Source: Croceicoccus gelatinilyticus
GTDB lineage: Bacteria > Pseudomonadota > Alphaproteobacteria > Sphingomonadales > Sphingomonadaceae
Reading direction: 5' to 3'
Length of the DNA: 37,207 bases
NCBI RefSeq assembly: GCF_018398395.1
Contig: NZ_JAHCBF010000014.1
Location: 1-37,207, forward strand
Shown: in pieces, positions 18,153 through 24,454 of the stretch
How positions within the stretch are numbered: position 1 is the first letter of the stretch
Layout of the letters: every line of letters begins with the position of its first letter
The notes under the pieces: generated by a model
Seen by the model: the letters and a program-made list of their open reading frames with translations, nothing else
What the model was told of the DNA's origin: nothing
Database searches by the model: none
Position numbers and translations under genes: made by a program

Positions 18153-18182
18153 CCGCATCGGAAAATGCAAGTCAATGCGGGG
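18151..18182. repeat. second inverted repeat directly beside the first
   Basis: CCCCGCAT (18151-18158) and ATGCGGGG (18175-18182) pair perfectly across 16 nt. It abuts and slightly overlaps the preceding repeat, giving two consecutive hairpins. From here to 18326 no gene is recognisable. Confidence 0.65.
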
Positions 18183-18326
18183 TCAGCCTCAGCCATTCGA
18201 TGATCGAAGCGTCATCCTCACGCCTGTGACGTTCGTGAGAGTGGCCCAATCCGTTCGAAGCCGGGGATGTATATCAAGACTGCGAGCCTCATGATCTCGG
18301 CACCCGGCTGGCCGAAACCCGCCCGA

Positions 18327-18707
18327 TCAGAGCGGACGCAGGTCGTAGCGGCTGACGTAACCGTCGGTCAGTTCGAACCAGACCATGAAGTGCTTGTCAG
18401 GACCGGGGCCGCGAACAGCGCCGAGGAAAGCCCCTTTGTCGCCTTCCATGACCATCTCGCAAACGTGGTGCGTGATCTTCGCATCCTTCAACTTCTCGAC
18501 GCGCGCGCTCAGCAGGTCGTGAACCGCAGCGCGGCCATGGATGCGGCTGGGCTCGCCGCGTGCGAATTCGTGGTGTGCCCAGACCTGGGCGTGGCTCCAG
18601 TCCACATCGGGGTGAAAGGCGGTGACGGCGGTATCCATGTCGCCCTTGTCGACGTGGCCGTAGTAGATGTTCTGAAACAGGTGGTGCGCGTGGGCCTTGT
18701 CGTTCAT
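18327..18707 (-). CDS. SnoaL-like / NTF2-fold protein
   Basis: A 126-residue protein with the small alpha+beta barrel pattern of the SnoaL/NTF2 superfamily: an N-terminal helix around HHLFQNIYYGHVDKGD, VTAFHPDVDWSHA, a helix from IHGRAAVHDLLSARV, then strands ending in MVWFELTDGYVSRYDLRPL. Family members are isomerases, dehydratases or accessory proteins in aromatic and steroid pathways. The ATG at 18707 is preceded by GAGGAGAT and overlaps the dehydrogenase stop by ATGA, so the two form one operon. An open frame continues upstream to 19073 but is a shadow of that gene. The substrate is unknown. Confidence 0.8.
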   Translation of the reverse strand: MNDKAHAHHLFQNIYYGHVDKGDMDTAVTAFHPDVDWSHAQVWAHHEFARGEPSRIHGRAAVHDLLSARVEKLKDAKITHHVCEMVMEGDKGAFLGAVRGPGPDKHFMVWFELTDGYVSRYDLRPL

Positions 18708-19756
18708 GCGATCTCCTCGGGTGTGCTGATCCTGATCTGGGCCGGATTGACGAGGCCATGCCGCCCCTTGTCGAGTGTCATGGCGAAAGCTTCCGGCAAG
18801 GCCTCGATCCCCTCCAGCGTGCAGCCGATCAGCGGATCGAGCGCGATGCGCCCCGTGCCAACCAGCACGACCGTCCGTTCGAACAGAGAGCGAGTAAGGA
18901 TGGCAGGGAAGCTGAAACGGATGCTGCGGAACCGGAAATCGGCATAGGGCAGGACGGCGGCATCGCCATCGAAGGCAAGACCGATCACCTGTCCTTCGGG
19001 CCGCGTCATCTGTGCGGCCTGGACCATTCTTGCATTGCCTGCCAGCCCGCGCGACACGGGGCCGCCCGCACATTCGAAGACGATGTCCGCACCGCGCCCG
19101 CCGGTCAGTTCCAGCACGGCTTCGACCGGGTCCTGCTCCCTCGCGTCGACGACCGCGTCGGCGCCCAGCTGCAATGCCAGTTCCAGAGCCTCTGCCCGCC
19201 GCCCGACCGCGATCGTGCGCCCCGCGCCGGCTGCGCGCGCGGCCTGAAGGCAGCCGAAGCCCATCGCGCCAAGACCGATAACGACGGACGTGTCCTCAAG
19301 CGTCGGGCCAGCGGCGTGGGCCGCGGCGACGCAATCGGTCAGCGCCTGTATCGCCGCGGCCGCACTATCGCTGACCGATGGCGGCAGCCTTGCCAGCAGG
19401 GTTTCGGGAAATACCCCCTCTTCGGCAAAGGCGCCGGGATAGTCGAAGCCGACGATGCCTTCGGGATGCGACCCGCGAGCAGTGACCCGGTCGCCGACGG
19501 CAAGGCTTGTCACGCCTTCGCCTAGTTCGACGACTTGCGCGGAAAATTCGTGGCCGAACAATTGCACCGGCCCTTCGCGAAGCCGCCGCGCAATGATGTC
19601 GTGGCCATAGCTGCGCTCACCCTGAAACAGCAGGATTTCGGTGATGCTGGGCTGCGCGGTCAGGATCCTGACCCGCACCCAGCCGGGCTTGGGCCGCGGA
19701 TCGGGCACGTCTTCAAGGCGCATGTCGCCATAGTCATGGGTTACCCATGCCCGCAT
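18704..19756 (-). CDS. MDR-superfamily alcohol dehydrogenase-like oxidoreductase
   Basis: The 350-residue medium-chain dehydrogenase has the GroES-like N-terminal fold, GHEFSAQVVELGEGV, and an NAD(P)-binding Rossmann motif VVIGLGAMGFGCLQAARAAGA near residue 165. The usual zinc ligand Cys (as in GICGSD) is replaced: the segment reads LTAQPSITE. The four-Cys structural zinc loop is absent too. It may therefore work without zinc, like quinone-reductase or enoyl-reductase relatives, although the GHE motif is kept. The ATG at 19756 has AGAGAGGA upstream and a plausible promoter 30-50 nt further up. It is followed with ATGA overlap by the SnoaL-like gene. Confidence 0.85.
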   Translation of the reverse strand: MRAWVTHDYGDMRLEDVPDPRPKPGWVRVRILTAQPSITEILLFQGERSYGHDIIARRLREGPVQLFGHEFSAQVVELGEGVTSLAVGDRVTARGSHPEGIVGFDYPGAFAEEGVFPETLLARLPPSVSDSAAAAIQALTDCVAAAHAAGPTLEDTSVVIGLGAMGFGCLQAARAAGAGRTIAVGRRAEALELALQLGADAVVDAREQDPVEAVLELTGGRGADIVFECAGGPVSRGLAGNARMVQAAQMTRPEGQVIGLAFDGDAAVLPYADFRFRSIRFSFPAILTRSLFERTVVLVGTGRIALDPLIGCTLEGIEALPEAFAMTLDKGRHGLVNPAQIRISTPEEIA

Positions 19757-19782
19757 CGCGATCCTCTCTCTTATCGCGGCGC

Positions 19783-19810
19783 AGTATATGAGGATGGTTC
19801 AATAACGCAA
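19783..19810 (-). promoter_or_regulatory. predicted promoter of the MDR dehydrogenase-SnoaL operon
   Basis: On the minus strand TTGCGT (19810-19805) and TATACT (19788-19783) are separated by 16 bp, about 27 nt before the dehydrogenase ATG. It lies just after the stop of the preceding mini-ORF, so it could restart transcription within the cluster. Confidence 0.45.
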
Positions 19811-19821
19811 ACGGCGCTGTG

Positions 19822-19914
19822 TCAGGTGATCTTCAATGCCTTCAACTGATCGCCGATCGACAGCCAATCCACATCGCCCTTTCCCAGCTTCGCACTTGGC
19901 GGGCGCGAAGGCAT
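19822..19914 (-). CDS. candidate 30-residue mini-ORF coupled to the M24 gene
   Basis: An ATG at 19914 shares its A with the TGA of the M24 peptidase-fold gene (TGATG), the same junction used by real operon partners elsewhere in the window. The 30-residue product has a basic, Pro/Ser-rich start (MPSRPPSAKLGKGD) and an amphipathic end (VDWLSIGDQLKALKIT). I do not recognise it. It may be a genuine micro-protein or the surviving 5' end of a deleted gene. Base composition by codon position looks coding (GC-rich third positions). Confidence 0.4.
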   Translation of the reverse strand: MPSRPPSAKLGKGDVDWLSIGDQLKALKIT

Positions 19915-21149
19915 CAAATCCTGATAACTGGCTCCGAGGTGTCATTCAGCACCTCGCAACCATCCTCAGTTATCAGCCAAAGATCTTCTAAATGGACCGT
20001 TCCGCCGATATCCGTTTCGAGAATGGGGCAATCGACGCTCAGGATCATGTCCTTCTCGATAAGATGATCATCTTTTGCGAAATGAAGCACATCGCCCTTG
20101 AACGCTTCGTCGGTGTGAAACAGGCCGATACTGTGCGGTGAGGACGGGGTGGCCATCTTCAGGCCAGCTTCCCTGATGGCGTCCCGCCCGGCCACCATGA
20201 CATCATGATATCGAATTCCTGGACGCAGCGTACGGGCAATAGCTTCATTGGCCGCCGCGGCCGCTGCCATCGCGCTTCGCATAGCGTGATCGGGTTCGCC
20301 AACGCATACTGTGCGGCCGAAATCACCGTGATAGTGCGCATAATGGCTGACGGCATCGATCATGAAGGAGCGTCCCTCCCTGATCTTGCCGTCGCTGTTT
20401 TCGAAAGCGACGCTATCGATCATGAGAAACAGAGGGATACCGCCTCGCCTTACCGTCTCTGCGTAATATTCCGCCCTCAGATCATCGTAGCTACAGCCCG
20501 CACTCATTTTCTGGACGCTTTGAACCGCCGCCTCGGCATTCGAAACCGCAGCACGCCGCATGAGCGCTATCTCTTGTGGCGACTTGATCATCCGGATCCG
20601 GCGCAGCATCGGGTCTGCCAGGCACCACTTGAAATCATCGTTCAGCAGGGCTGGAGGCAGAGCGATATCATAAGCGACCATTCCACCAGCCTCGCCACCC
20701 GACAGCGCATCGCCAAGCGCTTCACGCATACCAGCATAGGCAGGGTTGCGCTGTAGCTGCTGCAAGGTGCTGCTTCTGGTCAGGCGCTCGAACGGATCGG
20801 GCGTCCCTCCGGGATAGGGATGGAAGAATGTCGGCGGTGCAGCGCCACCTTCGGGTTCAGGGGACGGCGAAGTGTAAAGGTAAATGGCGAGCGGGCCGTC
20901 AGCCCCCGCTTCGTCCAGATCGAACAAATAGTGATGGAACTGCCCGGTTATCAAAATGACCGGCGCAGTCTTACGTGCAGGAACGACGGCGAGTGTCGTG
21001 CCCAGTTGCCCCATGGCCACCGTCTGCGGCCAAAAGCCGGTCGCGTGATAGATATTCGTCGGATCGCACAGGACCATCGCGACCACGCCATTGGCGAGCA
21101 TGACTTCTTCTGCACGTTTCCGGTTCATCAAAGGAGTGGGAAGGCTCAT
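19914..21149 (-). CDS. M24-family (Xaa-Pro aminopeptidase/creatinase fold) protein
   Basis: The 411-residue protein has an N-terminal creatinase-like domain and a C-terminal pita-bread domain. The metal-site pattern is visible: IDAVSHYAHYHGDFGRT with two Asp 11 residues apart, SPHSIGLFHTDE with the His, and HLEDLWLIT with the last Glu. The usual fourth ligand Glu (TIEPG in peptidases) is Asp here (LSVDCP). M24-fold proteins include prolidases, creatinases and DMSP lyases (DddP), so peptidase activity cannot be assumed. Placement between an SDR/unknown pair and an MDR dehydrogenase suggests a catabolic hydrolase or lyase. The ATG at 21149 follows AGAG. Confidence 0.85.
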   Translation of the reverse strand: MSLPTPLMNRKRAEEVMLANGVVAMVLCDPTNIYHATGFWPQTVAMGQLGTTLAVVPARKTAPVILITGQFHHYLFDLDEAGADGPLAIYLYTSPSPEPEGGAAPPTFFHPYPGGTPDPFERLTRSSTLQQLQRNPAYAGMREALGDALSGGEAGGMVAYDIALPPALLNDDFKWCLADPMLRRIRMIKSPQEIALMRRAAVSNAEAAVQSVQKMSAGCSYDDLRAEYYAETVRRGGIPLFLMIDSVAFENSDGKIREGRSFMIDAVSHYAHYHGDFGRTVCVGEPDHAMRSAMAAAAAANEAIARTLRPGIRYHDVMVAGRDAIREAGLKMATPSSPHSIGLFHTDEAFKGDVLHFAKDDHLIEKDMILSVDCPILETDIGGTVHLEDLWLITEDGCEVLNDTSEPVIRI

Positions 21150-21191
21150 GCAACGCTCTTTCGATCGGTAAAAACCACGATTTCCCAGCTC

Positions 21192-21869
21192 TTAACTGAG
21201 CTCGGCCAGTTCGTAAGTGACTGGATCGCTGGCACCTTCGAGGCGCAGGGGGATGAAAGTGTCGCGAAGCACCCAGAAATGTGATGGCGTTGGTACGACA
21301 TCGCTCCACTTCACGACGAAATGTTCGCCGTCAAAATCGCCTGCCGGCACGCCAATACGCTCGGTCCCGACGTACTGGATTTGGGGCTGTACCACGAAAA
21401 CCTCGGACGTTCCGCGCCCATATCCGTCGAGTGAATTTGCCAGGCACGTCACAGTCTTCCACGCGCCCGGATCGCTGAAGCCGCGGGCGGCAGATACCAT
21501 GCAGTCGCTCAATATGAGGTGGATCCCGAGATGACCGATCGCATCGGGCGCCTTCACGGTCTGAGATGCTCGCCCGCTGTCCGGCCCGAAGGTTTCGAAC
21601 TCTGCATTCTCGCCGTCGATACGGAACCAACTGTGCGCTACGGTACGGCCGGCCACGGTTTCTCGGGACAAGCCTTCAAGGGGCGCCATCTCCGGCGACA
21701 TGGACCAGTTTCCGTCCCGAAAAATGCCGAGATCGTCCATTTCCTGGCACGCGCGATAGGTTCTGCCCCCAGCGAACTCGGTGATCGAGAAATTCTCACG
21801 CCCCCAATTGCTGCCGTCTTCTCGGAAATAATCGAGGCGACCGTGTAGCGTTCTGGGAGAGCTCGTCAT
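21192..21869 (-). CDS. uncharacterised protein in a catabolic cluster
   Basis: I do not recognise this 225-residue protein. It has no signal peptide or membrane helix. Short hydrophobic strands with many aromatic residues alternate through the length (for example FDGEHFVVKWSDVV and SHFWVLRDTFIPLRLEG near the end), suggesting a beta-rich, perhaps barrel-like ligand-binding fold. Polar turns such as RENFSITEFAGGRTYRACQEMDD occur near the N-terminus. The ATG at 21869 is preceded by AGGA. It lies 48 nt after an SDR gene and 42 nt before the M24 gene, all on one strand, so the three are probably one operon and act on the same substrate. Confidence 0.7.
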   Translation of the reverse strand: MTSSPRTLHGRLDYFREDGSNWGRENFSITEFAGGRTYRACQEMDDLGIFRDGNWSMSPEMAPLEGLSRETVAGRTVAHSWFRIDGENAEFETFGPDSGRASQTVKAPDAIGHLGIHLILSDCMVSAARGFSDPGAWKTVTCLANSLDGYGRGTSEVFVVQPQIQYVGTERIGVPAGDFDGEHFVVKWSDVVPTPSHFWVLRDTFIPLRLEGASDPVTYELAELS

Positions 21870-21917
21870 GCGGTTATCCTGGTGCCTCGTGTGTGCGGGA
21901 ATGCGTGTCCTTTGCCC

Positions 21918-22637
21918 TCAGACCCACTTGCCTGCGGTATAGCCGCCATCGACAGGGATGATCGCGCCGGTCACGTAGCTGGCGGCGTCCGACATCAGGA
22001 ATGCAGCCATGGCAGCAACTTCCTCGGGCTGACCGATCCGGCGTAGCGCGTGGGCGGAAAGGTTGTCTTCCAACAAGCCTTCGTACCCCTGCCCGGTCAG
22101 CGGGCCGAGGATCGGTGTCTCGATGATGCCGGGGCAGATGCAATTTACGCGCACGCCATTGTCGCCAAGGTCCACGGCCATCGTGCGTGTCAGGTGCACG
22201 ACAGCCGCCTTGCTGACGGCATATGCCGCACAATCGTTGCGGGCGGTAATTCCGAATGTCGAACCGACATTGACGATCGCGCCTTTACCGCGCGGCTTCA
22301 TTGCGCCCAGCGCGGCCCTGCAGCCAAGCACGGTTCCGCGCAAGTTGACGTCGAGCACGCGGTCCCAGTCGTCCATCGTGATTTCGTCGACCGCACCAAG
22401 TCCGCCGATGCCCGCGCAATTGATAAGGCCTGCGATCGGACCGTCGCTTTCGAGACGCTGGACGAGATCGGCCCACGCACCTTCGTCGGTCACATCAAGA
22501 GATTCTAACTCAGGAGCGTCGGCCGAACCCGCGACGTCTGTCCGCACGACTTGCCAACCCTGATCGGCCAATGCGTCACTGACCGCCTTGCCGATGCCTG
22601 AGGCCGCACCCGTAACGATGACCGATCCCCAAGCCAC
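21918..22637 (-). CDS. short-chain dehydrogenase/reductase (SDR)
   Basis: A 239-residue classical SDR. It has the cofactor motif TGAASGIGKAV near residue 10, NCAGIGG, and the catalytic Ser and Tyr-x3-Lys in VNVGSTFG and YAVSKAAV, followed by NCICPGIIETP. An acidic residue after the second strand (VRTDVAG) favours NAD(H). The start is a GTG at 22637 with AGGT upstream. It is the first intact gene after the truncated IclR regulator and would oxidise a secondary alcohol or reduce a ketone in the pathway encoded by the cluster. Confidence 0.92.
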   Translation of the reverse strand: MAWGSVIVTGAASGIGKAVSDALADQGWQVVRTDVAGSADAPELESLDVTDEGAWADLVQRLESDGPIAGLINCAGIGGLGAVDEITMDDWDRVLDVNLRGTVLGCRAALGAMKPRGKGAIVNVGSTFGITARNDCAAYAVSKAAVVHLTRTMAVDLGDNGVRVNCICPGIIETPILGPLTGQGYEGLLEDNLSAHALRRIGQPEEVAAMAAFLMSDAASYVTGAIIPVDGGYTAGKWV

Positions 22638-22817
22638 AGTCAGCGACCTGCCCGGAAAACTGGGTTGCCGCTATTTATCAGTGCGATGCGATGGTCCATT
22701 CAGGTCAGATCCGTTCTATTTGCTCGCACGATGCTGGCACAGCGCTTCAGCGCCGCCGCATGAGGACGCCGAGTTTCTCGCTCTGTGGCCATCTATCGGT
22801 TGGCGGACACTTCGCGA

Positions 22818-23054
22818 TCAGTTGAAAACGGGAAATTCGATATCCGGCATCTCCGCGGCGCTTAGTTCGGCCGTAATCAGGCGCGCGGTCGCCTTCATGT
22901 CGCCGACATAGCGTTCGACTGCCTCCCCCTGTTTCATGGCCGCGGCAAAATAGATCAGGCTAAGCGAGGCCTCGAACTTGCCGTCGCGAAAAATCGGAAC
23001 GGCGATGGAAGATGTGCGCCCCGGCGTAAGGTTGTGCTGCCCCGCATCGCGCCC
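22818..23054 (-). pseudogene. C-terminal fragment of an IclR-family regulator
   Basis: About 78 residues match the end of the IclR effector-binding domain: SSIAVPIFRDGKFEASLSLIYF, then a helix with AVERYVGDMKATARLITAEL. The DNA-binding winged helix and most of the effector domain are missing. The open frame continues upstream to 23405 but that part (with no family resemblance) is not regulator sequence, so the breakpoint is near 23055. IclR proteins often control aromatic catabolic operons, which fits the SDR gene 180 nt downstream. Confidence 0.75.
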
Positions 23055-23741
23055 CTCCCCCTCCGTTGGGGAACCATGAGCAGCCCATAAAAGACAGGAT
23101 GAGCCCCGTGCAGCAATCACAGGGCAAACAGATGATCGTAGAAAGGGCTCTTGCCCACTCAGACTTACTCTCAACCGCCTTGAGCTTTCGAAAAGCAAAA
23201 ATTCATTTTTATCGCTCGAGCATATGTTGTGCCAATCGCGCCAACAACCCACCAATGTGATAGAAACCCGATGCCCCCGTGGCTGGAACTTGGTGTGACC
23301 CTTGGTCGGAGCGCCCACGCTGCCCGCTTTGTGAACTGATGACCTTAACCGCTTAATATCATGTTGGTAGACAAAACATGTTGCGAGACAAAAGAATTCT
23401 TCCATTTACACACGTAAAACTGCGGGATTCGGCGCCAGCTTTGATAAAATAGTTTCTCCAAAAACTAGAACAGAGTAGGATCATTTCGCCAAAGCAATGC
23501 CTGAACGGTCGCGTTTGTGACAAAAAAGATATTCCAGTTTCGACCATCGCGACCCGCAGAATTCCTCGTCTCTTGCCTTTCACACGCTTCTGTTTTGGCA
23601 TGTTGAAACCCCGAAGCAGACAGTCAGCTTAAGGCTACGTGGATTGATAGCCCTACGTCAGCAATGGGGTGGAAAGTCGACATTCACGGGATCGCATGAT
23701 CGAGGTCCGCTAGGTTTAGAAGCAGACCCGTGCAGGACGGA
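23055..23741. other. gene-poor interval upstream of the IclR fragment
   Basis: This stretch holds no gene I can support. It contains the IclR breakpoint, a pair of 17-bp direct repeats, and an 80-codon minus-strand frame (23359-23601) with a very basic start but no recognisable domain. Base composition is more AT-rich than the flanking catabolic genes, as expected of rearranged or regulatory DNA. Confidence 0.5.
23361..23394. repeat. tandem 17-bp direct repeat
   Basis: ATGTTGGTAGACAAAAC (23361-23377) is followed at once by ATGTTGCGAGACAAAAG (23378-23394), with 14 of 17 positions identical. The spacing is more than one and a half helical turns. Iterated sites of this kind are typical of regulator binding. 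Confidence 0.6.
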
Positions 23742-24140
23742 TCAGGCAGGAAAATGAATTCCGCACAGTTTGTTGCCGTCGGGATCACGAAAATAGGCCA
23801 GTTCGATGGTGCCCATAGATGCAGTTTCGCGCGGTCCGGGTGGAGCTTCGATCGAGGTTCCGCCAGCGGCAACGGCGGTATCGTGAAGCTGCTTCACCTG
23901 CTCGGGCGAGTCGCAGGAAAAGGCGACGGTACTGCCGTTGGCGACGCTTGCCGGTTCGTCGTTGATCGGCTGGCTGACAATGAAGTTGGTTCCGTTGCCG
24001 TTATTGTAGATCAGACGTGTATGGCCGCTGTCGGCGATGTTCCGCGTACCTTCCCCTGCACCCAAGATGCCGAGCACCGTGTCGTAGAAGCGCTTGGATC
24101 GTTCAATGTCGTTCGATCCGACCATGGTGTGAAAAAGCAC
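23742..24140 (-). CDS. VOC-superfamily protein (glyoxalase/bleomycin-resistance fold)
   Basis: A 132-residue protein of the vicinal-oxygen-chelate fold: an N-terminal MVGSNDIERSKRFYDTVLGILG module, a central strand pattern with NNGNGTNFIVSQPIND, and a C-terminal module ending AYFRDPDGNKLCGIHF. Members include glyoxalase I-like enzymes, dioxygenases and resistance proteins, so function is open. The start is GTG at 24140 with GGAGAG about 7 nt upstream. It stands alone, with 400 nt of gene-free DNA upstream of its end and about 300 nt of it before the kinase gene. Confidence 0.85.
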   Translation of the reverse strand: MLFHTMVGSNDIERSKRFYDTVLGILGAGEGTRNIADSGHTRLIYNNGNGTNFIVSQPINDEPASVANGSTVAFSCDSPEQVKQLHDTAVAAGGTSIEAPPGPRETASMGTIELAYFRDPDGNKLCGIHFPA

Positions 24141-24242
24141 GCATACTCTCCTGAAGGCTGATCAACTTCCGATCGCCATTAGCGGTCTCACCTAACAGGC
24201 ACGTAACCCGCAGTCACCCCCGGCCCTCGGAATGTCCGCAAT

Positions 24243-24310
24243 CGGGTCGTTTGCTGCCGGGCAGCTTTTTTCAAAGTTGGACGAAAACCGGATTGTCGGC
24301 AAACGACCCG
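24243..24310. repeat. perfect 12-bp inverted repeat with 44-nt loop
   Basis: CGGGTCGTTTGC (24243-24254) and GCAAACGACCCG (24299-24310) are perfect reverse complements. GTCCG and CGGAC lie symmetrically a few bases further out. The repeat lies in the gene-free 24141-24454 interval at the border between the GC-rich catabolic region and the AT-richer signalling region, and could be a small mobile or structured remnant. Confidence 0.65.
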
Positions 24311-24454
24311 CCCCAGTCATTACGGACCTCCTCGTGATCGCCTGAGAGCAGATTTGGCCCCAATCAGCTGTGGATCCGATTGTTGAATTCACCCGCCGCC
24401 ATTCCCCGCGCGATGTGTTCGACGGCCACCTGAGCTTCTGCTCAATCCAAATAG

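Larger units (their letters stand above)
17459..18196 (-). pseudogene. 5'-truncated Rieske-type ring-hydroxylating oxygenase, large subunit
   Basis: From about 18127 down to the stop, this reads as the C-terminal half of a phthalate/phenoxybenzoate-type oxygenase alpha subunit: GFRYAAIRKP, then the beta-rich catalytic fold, then QDMAMWESMG with IADRSEDNLGTSD, which contains the Asp ligand of the mononuclear iron. The N-terminal Rieske [2Fe-2S] domain and the two His ligands are missing. The first 23 codons (from 18196) are unlike the family and run through two inverted repeats. Intact proteins of this class are about 420-450 residues; 222 remain. A frame is open throughout, so a useless protein could be made, and nadC downstream may depend on this translation through its ATGA overlap. 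Confidence 0.85.

Noticed and set aside
18122-18182. Integron attC site
   Set aside because: The hairpins lack the conserved R-box core sequences (GTTRRRY/RYYYAAC) and the spacing of attC, and no integrase or cassette structure is present.
23359-23601. 80-codon minus-strand gene with basic N-terminus
   Set aside because: No domain, crosses the direct repeats, and has no supported start context beyond a GGGG run; kept out of the gene list.
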